The notes under the pieces were generated by a model. It saw only the letters and a program-made list of their open reading frames with translations. It was not told the origin of the DNA and did no database searches. 64,000 nucleotides of DNA from Enterocloster aldenensis (GTDB lineage Bacteria; Bacillota; Clostridia; Lachnospirales; Lachnospiraceae), in assembly GCF_003434055.1 (NCBI RefSeq), contig NZ_QVEX01000006.1, positions 289,632 through 353,631 on the forward strand, given 5' to 3'. Positions within the stretch are counted from its first letter, which is position 1. The number at the start of each line of letters is the position of its first letter. The position numbers were made by a program, and so were the translations under genes. Shown one piece after another: positions 8,340 through 17,058 of this stretch.

Positions 8340-8379
8340 GGATATTGATTCCCAGTTTAATACTGGTTTCCAATATACT
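8340..8379 (-). promoter_or_regulatory. Hairpin in the rpsB 5' leader
   Basis: Within the leader, nested arms TATTG/CAATA and CCAGT/ACTGG with a five-base loop form a long stem on the minus strand, about 90 bases before the rpsB start. Ribosomal protein S2 leaders are autoregulated in several bacteria, so this could be an S2-binding element; that is inference. The remainder of 8250-8430 shows no ORF or other signal. Confidence 0.4.
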
Positions 8380-8430
8380 TCCAGGCACCGTCCCGCAGAA
8401 TCCACAGACGTGTTTTTTGTCAGCCTTACC

Positions 8431-8459
8431 AATATATCACAAAAAGCAGCAGCTTGCAA
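8431..8459 (-). promoter_or_regulatory. rpsB-tsf promoter
   Basis: On the minus strand, TTGCAA (8454-8459) and TATATT (8431-8436) are 17 bases apart, placing the start of transcription near 8424. It separates codY from rpsB, which otherwise run in the same direction. Confidence 0.65.
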
Positions 8460-8552
8460 GCACTTTTACGTGTTTTTTGCAAACTGCCGTTCTGTTTTGG
8501 CTTTTTATGTTATATAATGTGGTCAGACATGACGCTGCTGCGTCATTGGGCA

Positions 8553-9341
8553 TTATTTCAGATTTGTGTTGGAGGCCTTAATTGCCTTCAATTCGTCAAA
8601 TACCACATCGTTCAGGACCTTGATATATGTTCCCTTCATACCGGAGGAACGGGACTCAATCACACCTGCGCTTTCGAACTTGCGAAGGGCGTTCACAATG
8701 ACGGAACGGGTGATTCCCACGCGGTCAGCAATCTTGCTGGCTACCAGGATTCCCTCGTTTCCATCCAGTTCCTCAAATATATGGATGATTGCTTCCAGTT
8801 CAGAGAATGACAGGGTACTGATGGCTGATTTGACAATCTGCACCTTCCTTGTTTCCTCCGCGTTCTCCTCATTGACGGAACGCATCATCTCCAGCCCCAC
8901 AACCGTGGTCCCGTATTCGCTCAGTATGATATCGTCGATATCATACTGGGAATCTGACTTATAAATAAAAAGGGTGCCCAGGCGTTCTCCTGCAATATCA
9001 ATAGGGGTGATGATGGCCTGATACTTCTTTACATTCTCCTCTGCAAAGCCCAGGGTGGCCAGGTTTACATTCTCCTTTGTTGACAACACGCTGAGGAGGC
9101 GTTCATTCAGCATCTTATCCACATATCCTCCAACCTGGTCTTCTATCAGTTCCTCTATCTCATCCACATCCGAGCAGATGCTTACCCCCAGTACCTTTCC
9201 CTTCTTACTGATGACAAGTATATTGGATAACAATATCTCACTTAGAACCTTGCATATATCGTTAAATACCACTTTATGAGAATTGTTGTTATGCAATAGC
9301 TTGTTGATTTTTCTGGTTTTGTCCAACAATTGAACACTCAT
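8553..9341 (-). CDS. codY: GTP-sensing pleiotropic repressor CodY
   Basis: 262 residues, close to the usual 259. It senses branched-chain amino acids and GTP and represses starvation genes. The N-terminal GAF domain (to about residue 155) contains VISKKGKVLGVSICSDVDEI. The C-terminal winged helix contains ASKIADRVGITRSVIVNALR, the characteristic CodY recognition helix, followed by KFESAGVIESRSSGMKGTYI. The start is MSVQLLDKTRKIN at 9341 with AAGGAGG upstream. The order comM-dprA-topA-codY-rpsB-tsf is a variant of the Firmicutes smf-topA-...-codY neighbourhood, here lacking trmFO, xerC and hslVU. Confidence 0.97.
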   Translation of the reverse strand: MSVQLLDKTRKINKLLHNNNSHKVVFNDICKVLSEILLSNILVISKKGKVLGVSICSDVDEIEELIEDQVGGYVDKMLNERLLSVLSTKENVNLATLGFAEENVKKYQAIITPIDIAGERLGTLFIYKSDSQYDIDDIILSEYGTTVVGLEMMRSVNEENAEETRKVQIVKSAISTLSFSELEAIIHIFEELDGNEGILVASKIADRVGITRSVIVNALRKFESAGVIESRSSGMKGTYIKVLNDVVFDELKAIKASNTNLK

Positions 9342-9400
9342 AATCGAAAACCTCCTTATCCAATTTGTATAACGCCCCAAAATACTCTACTAATAATTGA

Positions 9401-9429
9401 ATTTTAACACAATTTTTAAGCAATAACAA
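9401..9429 (-). promoter_or_regulatory. codY promoter
   Basis: TTGTTA (9424-9429) and TAAAAT (9401-9406) on the minus strand have a 17-base spacer. They sit in a very AT-rich 150-base gap between topA and codY that also holds three copies of the nonamer AATCGAAAA in either orientation, possible CodY half-sites. Confidence 0.55.
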
Positions 9430-9495
9430 GAGTTTTTTGAAGTTTTCGATTATTTTAAGATTTTAATAATTTTCGATTCGGTTTTACTATTTTTT

Positions 9496-11601
9496 CTATT
9501 TTTCCATGCTGTCCGGCTGATCCTTCTTATCTGTGCGGTATCCGCAGGTCTCGCTGGAACAGAGCAGCTTATTTCCTTTTTCCACCATGTAGGAGCCGCA
9601 GTTGGGACACTTCTGGGTGGACGGCTTCTGCCAGGACATGAAGTCACATTCCGGATTATCCTCACATCCATAATACAGACGCCCCTTCTTGGTCTTCTTA
9701 AGGACCACCTCTTTGCCGCACTTTGGACAGGGTACGCCAATCTTCTCAAAATAAGGCTTTGTATTCTTACAGTCCGGGAATCCGGGGCAGGCAAGGAACT
9801 TTCCATGGGGGCCATACTTTATGACCATCTGGCGGCCGCAGAGGTCGCAGACCTCATCCGACACCTCGTCTGCAATCTTGACGGATTCCAGTTCCTGCTC
9901 CGCAATCTTCACAGCCTCATCCAGATCCGGATAGAAATTACTGACCACTGTTTTCCAGGCAACGGTCCCGTCCGCCACCTTATCCAGCAGGGATTCCATG
10001 TTGGCCGTGAAATTCAGGTCCACAATGCTTGGGAAGGAGCGCTTCATGATGCGGTTCACCACATCGCCAAGTTCCGTGACATAAAGGTTCTTGCTTTCTT
10101 TTACAACATACCGCCTGGCAATGATTGTGGTAATGGTCGGGGCGTACGTACTTGGACGGCCGATTCCCTGTTCCTCCAGGGCCTTTACCAGTGAAGCCTC
10201 CGTATAATGGGCGGGCGGCTGGGTAAAATGCTGGCTTGGCTTAAGTTCTTCCAGCTTCAGTGTGATGCCCTTTTCCAGGTTTCCAAGGACCTGGTTCTTC
10301 TCCTCTTCATCGTCAGCTTCCACATACACTGACATAAATCCTTCAAAGGTCAGCCTGGAGGCGGATGTTGTGAATATGTGGGTGCCTGCCTCGATTTTAA
10401 CGGAGGTGGTCTCATATACAGCGGAGGCCATCCTGCTGGCTGTAAAGCGTTTCCAAATCAGCTGGTACAGACGGAACAGGTCGCGCTGAAGGGATTCTTT
10501 TACAATGGTAGGTGTCAGCGTAATGTCTGTTGGCCGGATTGCCTCATGGGCATCCTGGATTTTACCATTATCCGTTTTCGCCTGGCTGCCCTGGGCCACA
10601 TAATCCGCTCCATAATGTCCCTTGACGAATTCCCTTGCAGCTGCATCTGCCTCGTCCGCAATACGGGTGGAATCCGTACGCAGGTATGTGATAAGTCCCA
10701 GCGTCCCATGTCCCTTTACCTCAACGCCTTCATACAGCTGCTGGGCAAGACGCATGGTCTTCTGTGTGGAAAAATTAAGGGCCTTGGATGCTTCCTGCTG
10801 CAGGGTACTGGTCGTGAAGGGAATCGGCGCCTTCTTAATACGCTCTCCTTTTTTCACTTCCTCTACCTGATAGGTGCAGCCTTCCAGTTCTTTTAAGATA
10901 CGGTCCAGCTCCTCCTTATTGCGGATGGTGGCCTTTCCTCCCTTTGTATCTTTGGAACCATAATACCGGGCTGCCAAAGGCTTCTTGCTCCCCTTCATCA
11001 GGAAATCAGCCTCCAGGTTCCAGTACTCCTCCGGGATGAATGCGTTGATCTCATCCTCCCGGTCACAGATCATCCTGAGGGCAACAGACTGTACACGTCC
11101 CGCACTTAAGCCTCTTTTTACCTTTGCCCAAAGCAGGGGGCTGATTCTGTAACCGACCATACGGTCCAGCATCCTTCTGGTCTGCTGTGCGTTCACCAGA
11201 TTCATATCAAGGGTCCTGGGGGTTTTAAAGGAAGCCTTTACCGCATTTTTTGTGATTTCGTTAAAACTGATACGGTAAACATCTTTTCCCTTCTGCTCAT
11301 CCAGCTTCAATGCTTTCATAAGATGCCAGGATATGGCCTCTCCCTCACGGTCAGGGTCAGTTGCCAGATAAATCTTATCAGCCTTTTTTACTTCCTTGCG
11401 CAGCTTGGCAAGCACATCCCCTTTTCCCCTGATGGTGATATACTTGGGTTCATAGTCATGTTCCGCATCAAATCCCAGCTGGCTTTTGGGAAGGTCCCTT
11501 ACGTGGCCTCCGGAGGCATCCACCTCATAGTTGCTGCCCAGAAACTTCTTGATGGTCTTTACTTTTGCTGGTGACTCCACAATTACCAGATAATTTGCCA
11601 T
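9496..11601 (-). CDS. topA: DNA topoisomerase I
   Basis: 701 residues, the type IA enzyme that relaxes negative supercoils. The N-terminal Toprim domain has VIVESPAKVKTIKKFLG and the TDPDREGE acidic motif (about residues 81-88). The catalytic tyrosine is in GLITYLRTDSTRI, near residue 306. Three C-terminal four-cysteine zinc ribbons follow: CDLCGRQ...CPGFPDC, CPKCGKE...CEDNPEC and CPNCGSY...CSSETC. It starts at an ATG right after a GGAG-like site and lies 50 bases downstream of dprA, so it may be in the comM-dprA operon. Confidence 0.98.
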   Translation of the reverse strand: MANYLVIVESPAKVKTIKKFLGSNYEVDASGGHVRDLPKSQLGFDAEHDYEPKYITIRGKGDVLAKLRKEVKKADKIYLATDPDREGEAISWHLMKALKLDEQKGKDVYRISFNEITKNAVKASFKTPRTLDMNLVNAQQTRRMLDRMVGYRISPLLWAKVKRGLSAGRVQSVALRMICDREDEINAFIPEEYWNLEADFLMKGSKKPLAARYYGSKDTKGGKATIRNKEELDRILKELEGCTYQVEEVKKGERIKKAPIPFTTSTLQQEASKALNFSTQKTMRLAQQLYEGVEVKGHGTLGLITYLRTDSTRIADEADAAAREFVKGHYGADYVAQGSQAKTDNGKIQDAHEAIRPTDITLTPTIVKESLQRDLFRLYQLIWKRFTASRMASAVYETTSVKIEAGTHIFTTSASRLTFEGFMSVYVEADDEEEKNQVLGNLEKGITLKLEELKPSQHFTQPPAHYTEASLVKALEEQGIGRPSTYAPTITTIIARRYVVKESKNLYVTELGDVVNRIMKRSFPSIVDLNFTANMESLLDKVADGTVAWKTVVSNFYPDLDEAVKIAEQELESVKIADEVSDEVCDLCGRQMVIKYGPHGKFLACPGFPDCKNTKPYFEKIGVPCPKCGKEVVLKKTKKGRLYYGCEDNPECDFMSWQKPSTQKCPNCGSYMVEKGNKLLCSSETCGYRTDKKDQPDSMEK

Positions 11602-11651
11602 TGTAAAACTCCTTATTCCCTATTCATATATTGATAAATACGTAATAATGC

Positions 11652-12806
11652 TTATGGTTGTGTCATCCGCCGGATGTAACACTGGCCGTTGGTCCGCAGT
11701 GCAAATCCCCCCAGCTCCAGTTCGCAGAGCGTGCTCATGCACTGGCTTACAGGAAGCCCTGTCTGCATGGCAATCTGTTCCAGGTGCCTGGGTTCGGAAT
11801 CTAGGCAACTATACACCATTTTTTCAAACTTGGCAAGTCCCTTATCTGCTTTTTCGTAAGAAATCATTTGTTTTTCGTAAAAAATGCCCATATATTCCAG
11901 AACATCGGCGGGTGATGTAAGTATCCCTGCGCCGGCCCTTATCAGATGATTACAACCCTCGCTCAGGGAATCGGTTATCCGCCCCGGAAGGGCAAATATC
12001 TCTTTTCCCTGCTCCAATCCCAGCTGGGCCGTTATCAGGGAACCGCTCTTCTGCCTGGCCTCCATCACAAGGATGATATCCGATAATCCGCTGATGATAC
12101 GGTTCCTTGCAGGGAAATTACCTGCACGCGGTTCTTCATCCGGGGGATATTCAGACAGGATGCCGCCGTTTTCCAGAATCTGTTCAAATAACCTGAAATT
12201 GGTTCTTGGATAGCAGATATTGACACCACAGCCCAATACTGCGAATGTCTTTCCCCTGCCTTTGATAGCGCCTTGGTGGCCGGCCCCGTCTATCCCCAGA
12301 GCCAGGCCGCTGACAATCCGTACGCCCTGTGCGGCCAGTTCCCTGCCCATGTATTCAGCGGACTGCTTACCATATGATGTACAATTCCTTGCTCCTATGA
12401 CAGCGGCTGACGGATATCCGTCCTCAGGCAATTCCCCCTTTACATACAGGCCCATGGGATAGTCATAGATATGCCGGAGCCTCTCCGGATATTCCGTGTC
12501 CAGGGGCGTAATATACCGGATTCCTTTTTCTCCAAGGTTATAATATTCTTCCCGCATGGGTTCCAGCTGTTTCTTCCAGGCATCAAATTCCCGACATTGT
12601 TTTGCACTGTAAAGGATTCCCCTGCGGTATAGTTCCATTCCTTCTATATAATATACAGACTCAAAACTTTCAGCCTGATTCCATATCTTTTGTACTGTAA
12701 CAGAGCCAAAACCAGGGCACCTGGTCAGCCAGTAAAGAAACTCCTTTTCCCTTGCTGTCCTGGCTGCGGCATACTCCATCTCATCCCATCTTCGTGCTAT
12801 CCCCAT
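11652..12806 (-). CDS. dprA: DNA-processing protein DprA
   Basis: 384 residues. It loads RecA on incoming single-stranded DNA during transformation. An N-terminal SAM-like helix pair (FLYWLTRCPGFGSVTVQKIW) precedes the Rossmann-like core with GARNCTSYGKQSAEYMGREL, VSGLALGIDGAGHQGAIKGR, GCGVNICYPRTN and FPARNRIISGLSDIILVMEA. A C-terminal winged helix (HLEQIAMQTGLPVSQCMSTL) completes the full-length form. Its ATG overlaps the end of comM by ten bases, so the two are translationally coupled. Confidence 0.96.
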   Translation of the reverse strand: MGIARRWDEMEYAAARTAREKEFLYWLTRCPGFGSVTVQKIWNQAESFESVYYIEGMELYRRGILYSAKQCREFDAWKKQLEPMREEYYNLGEKGIRYITPLDTEYPERLRHIYDYPMGLYVKGELPEDGYPSAAVIGARNCTSYGKQSAEYMGRELAAQGVRIVSGLALGIDGAGHQGAIKGRGKTFAVLGCGVNICYPRTNFRLFEQILENGGILSEYPPDEEPRAGNFPARNRIISGLSDIILVMEARQKSGSLITAQLGLEQGKEIFALPGRITDSLSEGCNHLIRAGAGILTSPADVLEYMGIFYEKQMISYEKADKGLAKFEKMVYSCLDSEPRHLEQIAMQTGLPVSQCMSTLCELELGGFALRTNGQCYIRRMTQP

Positions 12807-14326
12807 AACCGTTCCTCCAGCATTCCATAACCCAGTGCTTCAGATAAATGTTTCCTGCGGATGAAAGCACATCCATCCAGGTCCGCAATGGTTCTTGCAA
12901 CCTTTAATATCTTGTGGTACCGCCTGGCGCTGAGCTGTTTTGTCTCATAGACTGTTTTCAGGAAGGTTCCTTCTTCCTGGCCCAAGGTGCAGTATGCCTG
13001 GGTTTCTTTTATCCCCATCCTGCTGTTAAACCGTATCTTAGTCCCTCTGAACCGCTTTGCCTGGATATTCCTGGCCATCTCCACCCTGCGTCTGATGGAT
13101 GCAGAATCTTCACCATTCCCTTTTGTCCCATTCAGTTCCTCATATGTCACGGGCGAGGCATCCACACATATATCAAACCTCTCCAGGACAGGCCGCGGTA
13201 TATGGTCCAGATATCTCTGGATCTGCAGCTCTGAGCAGCTGCATCTTGAACGGTCAGGGTAAAAACCGCAGGGGCACGGATTGGCAGCAGCCACCAGCAT
13301 GAAATCCGCCGGAAACTCATAACTGCCGTGGACCCTGGTAACCGTGACCTTATGTTCTTCCAGAGGCTGCCTCAAAATATCAACCGCCCCCCTGCTGAAA
13401 TGGGGTAATTCATCCAGGAACAGGATTCCGCCGGTTGCAAGGGAGAGCTCCCCGGGACGTGCCTGGGCTCCTCCGCCAGTGAGCGCCAGCGGTGTAATGG
13501 TGTGGTGGGGACTCCTGAACGGACGGCGGGATAAGAGCGGCCGGTCAGGAGGAAGCAGGCCGCAGATACTGTATATCTTAGATATCTCAATGTCTTCCTC
13601 CCTGGTCAGGGAAGGCATGATGGTGGGAAGCCTTTTAGCAACCATGGTCTTGCCGGTTCCGGCGCTTCCGTTCATGAAAAGCCCATGCATGCCGGCGACA
13701 GCGACTTCAGCAGCCCGCCTCAGCACCAGCTGGCCCCGGATATCCCTGAAATCCACATCGTAGACTTCTTCCAACCGGCCCCCTTCCATCGATGACGTGT
13801 ATGGCGTTATGGATGACGGCTGCCTAAGCATGACCGCCATCTGGCCCAATGATTCCACCCCGATGATTGATATGCCCTCAATCATCCTTCCTTCCATGGC
13901 ATTGGCCGCGGGCAGGAAACAGCGTTTCAGCCCATATTCCCTGGCCGCATCCACCAGCGGCAGAACGCCGCTAATGGGTTTCACGCGGCCGTCTAATCCC
14001 AGTTCCCCAATGACCAGGCTGTCCTTAAGCCCCCTGGTGTCAGCCTGTTCAAACGCACCCAGAACCGCGATTGCTATGGGCAGGTCATACGCAGTCCCTC
14101 CCTTGTGTATGCCGGCCGGTGACAGGTTAACCGTGATTTTCTTTGCCTGGAACCGGAAACCGGAATTGCGCAGCGCCGTGCGCACCCTTTCCTGTGATTC
14201 CCTTACCTCGGAAGCCAGCTGGCCTGAAATGGAAAATCCCGGCAGGCCGTTGGAAACATCCGCTTCCACGGAGACAACATACCCCCGGACAGCCCGAATG
14301 CCCCCGCTGTTAATTTGTGTAAACAT
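12797..14326 (-). CDS. comM: YifB/ComM family Mg-chelatase-like AAA+ ATPase
   Basis: 509 residues. ComM is a hexameric helicase that promotes branch migration during natural transformation. The N-terminal Lon-protease-like domain has GLPGFSISGQLASEVRESQE and NLSPAGIHKGGTAYDLPIAI. The AAA+ module has Walker A GSAGTGKT (about 220-227), the LFLDELPHF Walker B and the cysteine-rich insert NPCPCGFYPDRSRCSC. The C-terminal Mg_chelatase domain has LSARRYHKILKVARTIADLD. Start at 14326 (MFTQINSGGIRA) is chosen because AAAGGGG precedes it and family proteins begin at this residue. It is followed by dprA with overlapping codons. Confidence 0.95.
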   Translation of the reverse strand: MFTQINSGGIRAVRGYVVSVEADVSNGLPGFSISGQLASEVRESQERVRTALRNSGFRFQAKKITVNLSPAGIHKGGTAYDLPIAIAVLGAFEQADTRGLKDSLVIGELGLDGRVKPISGVLPLVDAAREYGLKRCFLPAANAMEGRMIEGISIIGVESLGQMAVMLRQPSSITPYTSSMEGGRLEEVYDVDFRDIRGQLVLRRAAEVAVAGMHGLFMNGSAGTGKTMVAKRLPTIMPSLTREEDIEISKIYSICGLLPPDRPLLSRRPFRSPHHTITPLALTGGGAQARPGELSLATGGILFLDELPHFSRGAVDILRQPLEEHKVTVTRVHGSYEFPADFMLVAAANPCPCGFYPDRSRCSCSELQIQRYLDHIPRPVLERFDICVDASPVTYEELNGTKGNGEDSASIRRRVEMARNIQAKRFRGTKIRFNSRMGIKETQAYCTLGQEEGTFLKTVYETKQLSARRYHKILKVARTIADLDGCAFIRRKHLSEALGYGMLEERLWG

Positions 14327-14405
14327 CCATATGCCCCTTTCTTTTTGATTTGGTAAAAAACAAATTGGAATGTGGCGTAAATACCCGCCGGATGATTTCT
14401 GGACA

Positions 14406-14425
14406 GAACAGGAAAATACCTGTTC
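14406..14425. promoter_or_regulatory. Inverted repeat in comM leader
   Basis: GAACAGG and CCTGTTC are exact inverted arms separated by six bases, located between the comM -10 box and start codon. It may be an operator or a small mRNA hairpin. The arms do not have the four-base spacing of a LexA box. Confidence 0.4.
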
Positions 14426-14446
14426 CAATGAAATACAGATAGTATT

Positions 14447-14475
14447 ACTATACTAAAAGAACAACAAAAAGACAA
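14447..14475 (-). promoter_or_regulatory. comM-dprA promoter
   Basis: TTGTCT (14470-14475) and TATAGT (14447-14452) on the minus strand are separated by 17 bases, about 120 bases before the comM ATG. This leaves an unusually long leader containing the inverted repeat at 14406-14425. Confidence 0.55.
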
Positions 14476-14536
14476 GGGGCATGATTGATTTCATCTCAAT
14501 ACGCGTGAACAGCTGCCAGGCCGCGCCTGATGGTCG

Positions 14537-15331
14537 TTATCCCGGTGTGCTTCCTCTTTTGAACTCTGTCATATAGGCCCGGTAACGCAGGGGCAGATGG
14601 TTTCTTTGGCAGACAGGGTTTGTCCTTTCTTTAATTGCAATGGTGTGAAAAAAGGAAATCCACAAATCCTCGTATTCCCGCTCATCTGTTTCCTGCTCCA
14701 GACACAGCTGCCATATGCTGTCCCCATCCGGCTGTTCCAGCGGATGGTTAACCAGAATCCATGGTTTTCCCCTGGGATGGACCGCTGCCTTTTCCCGGTT
14801 CTCATCATAAATAATCCAATTCTCTTCCGGAAGCCGGTCCGCAAAATGGGGCGCCAGCAGGGTCATCACATCATTCTTGGGTCCAATCCTTGCTACCAGG
14901 ACACCCCCTGATGCCTGGGAAAACCGCAGGAATTCCACCAGAAGATGGTTCTCATTATAAACATTGCGGCACAGTTCAAATATCTCACAGCTCTCAGGAA
15001 TCTGAAGCTGGTCCAGGATTCCCGGTCCAATGCTGAATGCCTGTACAAGGAAACGGTATATCTTGTCTGCCCTCCCCGCATCCTGGCTTAAGGATGCAAC
15101 ATATATCTTCTTATATACTTCCTGGGAGAGTTTGCCGCACACGGAGTTAATTACCTTCCGGGCCTTCCCGTGGGTGGATTCCGACTCCACATACTCGCTG
15201 AACAGTTCCAGTTCATGGTAGGTTCCCTTTAGTTCCAGGCGCACATTGTCATGGCCCTTCCGGCTCATCCACGCATCATATACACCGCAAAGAATCCCCT
15301 CAAAATCCGGCACGCATAAATATATGGTCAT
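14537..15331 (-). CDS. DUF4130 'probable DNA metabolism protein', partner of radical SAM
   Basis: 264 residues beginning MTIYLCVPDFEGILCGVYDA, the standard start of the TIGR03915/DUF4130 family. It continues with KIYRFLVQAFSIGPGILDQL, VEFLRFSQASGGVLVARIGP, LLAPHFADRLPEENWIIYDE, and ends with CQRNHLPLRYRAYMTEF. Family members are nearly always next to a TIGR03916 radical SAM protein, and the domain is sometimes fused to a uracil-DNA-glycosylase-like domain, hence the DNA-repair assignment; the reaction is unknown. ATG at 15331 has GGGAGGG upstream. It lies 19 bases after the radical SAM gene, so both are under the LexA-box promoter. Confidence 0.9.
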   Translation of the reverse strand: MTIYLCVPDFEGILCGVYDAWMSRKGHDNVRLELKGTYHELELFSEYVESESTHGKARKVINSVCGKLSQEVYKKIYVASLSQDAGRADKIYRFLVQAFSIGPGILDQLQIPESCEIFELCRNVYNENHLLVEFLRFSQASGGVLVARIGPKNDVMTLLAPHFADRLPEENWIIYDENREKAAVHPRGKPWILVNHPLEQPDGDSIWQLCLEQETDEREYEDLWISFFHTIAIKERTNPVCQRNHLPLRYRAYMTEFKRGSTPG

Positions 15332-15350
15332 AGCAGATCCCTCCCTTACC

Positions 15351-16985
15351 CTAAAAATGCCCGGCCGCAGCGGCATAGTGGTCATCTCTGGTCACAGGCA
15401 TCTCCATATGCATATCGTCAAACAGGGAAAGCTGCCGGAAGCTGTCCCTGTGTTCGATATCCCATCTGGCCCGCTGCTCATCTCCCACAAGACAGTTTGT
15501 AATATAATCCTGATCCAGCCTTGCCCCCTCCATCATGCGCCCGGAACAGGTGATGAAATATCTGGCCCTCTTTAAGACCACTCCCATCTTCTTCAGATCC
15601 TCAAACCCAAGTCTTCCGCTTCTTCTGGCGGCAACAATCCTGGAAGCAGACTTAACCCCCATTCCAGGCACCCTGAGAAGCTGGTCATATGGAGCAAGGT
15701 TCACTTCCACCGGAAAGCCTTCCAGATGTCGCAGGGCCCAATCACACTTAGGATCCAGAAACACATTAAAATTCGGCCTGTCTTCTGAGAGCAGCTCCTC
15801 AGCCCTGAAACCGTAAAAACGCAGAAGCCAGTCCGCCTGATACAGCCTGTGCTCCCTGAGAAGCGGCGGGCCATCCGGAAGGCTTGGCAGACAGCTGTCC
15901 TCATTCACAGGAATGTAGGCGGAATAGAATACCCGCTTCAGTCCAAAATTCCGGTACAATGACTGGGTGACAGACATCATCTGATAATCATTCTCCGGCG
16001 TGGCGCCTACAATCATCTGGGTACTCTGCCCGGCTGGTACGAATGCCGACTTCTTATATTGGGAAGCAGGAAGCACAAGGCGGCTTTTCAATCCTTTGGA
16101 GTGGTTACCGACATGGGAATCAGAGTGCATATCCTTAAGCGGATTCCCGCCCGCCACCTCCTGGGCTGCTCCTGCCATTCCCTGGGCTGCTCCTATCATT
16201 CCCCGGGCTGCTCCCTGTTTCATGGTTCCCGCGGATATGGTCCTGTCCAGCGCAGCCCCCGGCGCCCCGGCCAGTTCCGGCCGTATCAGGGCAGCGCCTC
16301 CTGCAAACCCGGCACGCTCCGTACTGTATGGCTTCTTATATCCCCTGTCATACCCAAGCAAATGGCTGGATACGGAAATCCCCTGCTGTATCTGCCGCAT
16401 GGGCGCAAGTATCTTGTCCCGCGTCTTGCCCGGCGCCAGATTCTTAAGCCCCTCCGCGGTGGGCAGTTCAAGGTTGATGCTCATCCTGTCCGCCAGAAAC
16501 CCGGTGCGCTCCACCAGTTCTGCATCCGCTCCAGGTATGGCCTTGACATGGATGTATCCGTTGAAGCACCACTGGTTCCGCAGCTTATATAAAGTCTCGT
16601 ATATCTGTTCCATGGTATGGTTGGCATTATAAAGGATACCGGAGCTTAAGAACAATCCTTCGATATAATTCCTCCTGTAAAACTCAATGGTCAGCCTGCA
16701 CACCTCATCCGGTGTGAATGCCGTCCTGACCACATCGTTGGAACACCGGTTGACGCAGTACTTGCAGTCATAAATGCACTGATTGGTAAAAAGTATCTTC
16801 AGCAGGGATATGCATCTTCCGTCCGCGGCAAAGCTGTGACAGATTCCTGCTTCTGATGTATTCCCGATGCTTCCCGCCTTTCCCTTGCGCTTCACGCCGC
16901 TGGAGGTGCAGGCCACATCGTACTTGGCCGCATCCGTAAGTATCTTAAGTTTATCCTGAACGGACAGATTCTCCTGTATTAACAT
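15351..16985 (-). CDS. Putative DNA modification/repair radical SAM protein (TIGR03916 type)
   Basis: 544 residues. The radical SAM cluster motif is C70-x3-C74-x2-C77 in TNQCIYDCKYCVNRC. Further family features are FLSSGILYNANHTMEQIYET, DRMSINLELPTAEGLKNLAP, FVPAGQSTQMIVGATPENDY and a C-terminal helix-hairpin-helix (DQLLRVPGMGVKSASRIVAA) suggesting DNA contact. Relatives are about 420 residues; here residues about 213-312 are a low-complexity Ala/Gly-rich insertion with a 7-residue repeat. The start is ATG 16985, shortly after AAAGAGG. Two LexA boxes flank its promoter, implying SOS induction. The substrate is unknown. Confidence 0.92.
   Translation of the reverse strand: MLIQENLSVQDKLKILTDAAKYDVACTSSGVKRKGKAGSIGNTSEAGICHSFAADGRCISLLKILFTNQCIYDCKYCVNRCSNDVVRTAFTPDEVCRLTIEFYRRNYIEGLFLSSGILYNANHTMEQIYETLYKLRNQWCFNGYIHVKAIPGADAELVERTGFLADRMSINLELPTAEGLKNLAPGKTRDKILAPMRQIQQGISVSSHLLGYDRGYKKPYSTERAGFAGGAALIRPELAGAPGAALDRTISAGTMKQGAARGMIGAAQGMAGAAQEVAGGNPLKDMHSDSHVGNHSKGLKSRLVLPASQYKKSAFVPAGQSTQMIVGATPENDYQMMSVTQSLYRNFGLKRVFYSAYIPVNEDSCLPSLPDGPPLLREHRLYQADWLLRFYGFRAEELLSEDRPNFNVFLDPKCDWALRHLEGFPVEVNLAPYDQLLRVPGMGVKSASRIVAARRSGRLGFEDLKKMGVVLKRARYFITCSGRMMEGARLDQDYITNCLVGDEQRARWDIEHRDSFRQLSLFDDMHMEMPVTRDDHYAAAAGHF
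16160..16221. repeat. 21-bp tandem repeat inside the radical SAM gene
   Basis: Three consecutive units of about 21 bases begin CCTGGGCTGCTCC or CCCGGGCTGCTCC (16160, 16181 and 16202) and encode the heptads GAARGMI, GAAQGMA and GAAQEVA. Being a multiple of three, unit number could change without breaking the frame. Confidence 0.85.
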
Positions 16986-16999
16986 GGCATCGCCTCTTT

Positions 17000-17013
17000 C
17001 GAACATATGTTTG
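17000..17013. promoter_or_regulatory. LexA (DinR) box, proximal
   Basis: CGAACATATGTTTG matches the Gram-positive LexA consensus CGAACRNRYGTTYG at every position. It lies just downstream of the -10 box, over or after the start of transcription, and 14 bases before the radical SAM start codon. Confidence 0.85.
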
Positions 17014-17020
17014 TTTATAC

Positions 17021-17049
17021 AGTTTAGCATATCCGGACACGAAAATCAA
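17021..17049 (-). promoter_or_regulatory. Promoter of the radical SAM/DUF4130 operon
   Basis: TTGATT (17044-17049) and TAAACT (17021-17026) on the minus strand have a 17-base spacer and are bracketed by two LexA boxes. Confidence 0.7.
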
Positions 17050-17058
17050 CCCCAGAAG

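Noticed and set aside
16160..16221. CRISPR-like array
   Set aside because: The repeats are contiguous without spacers and lie in a coding frame.
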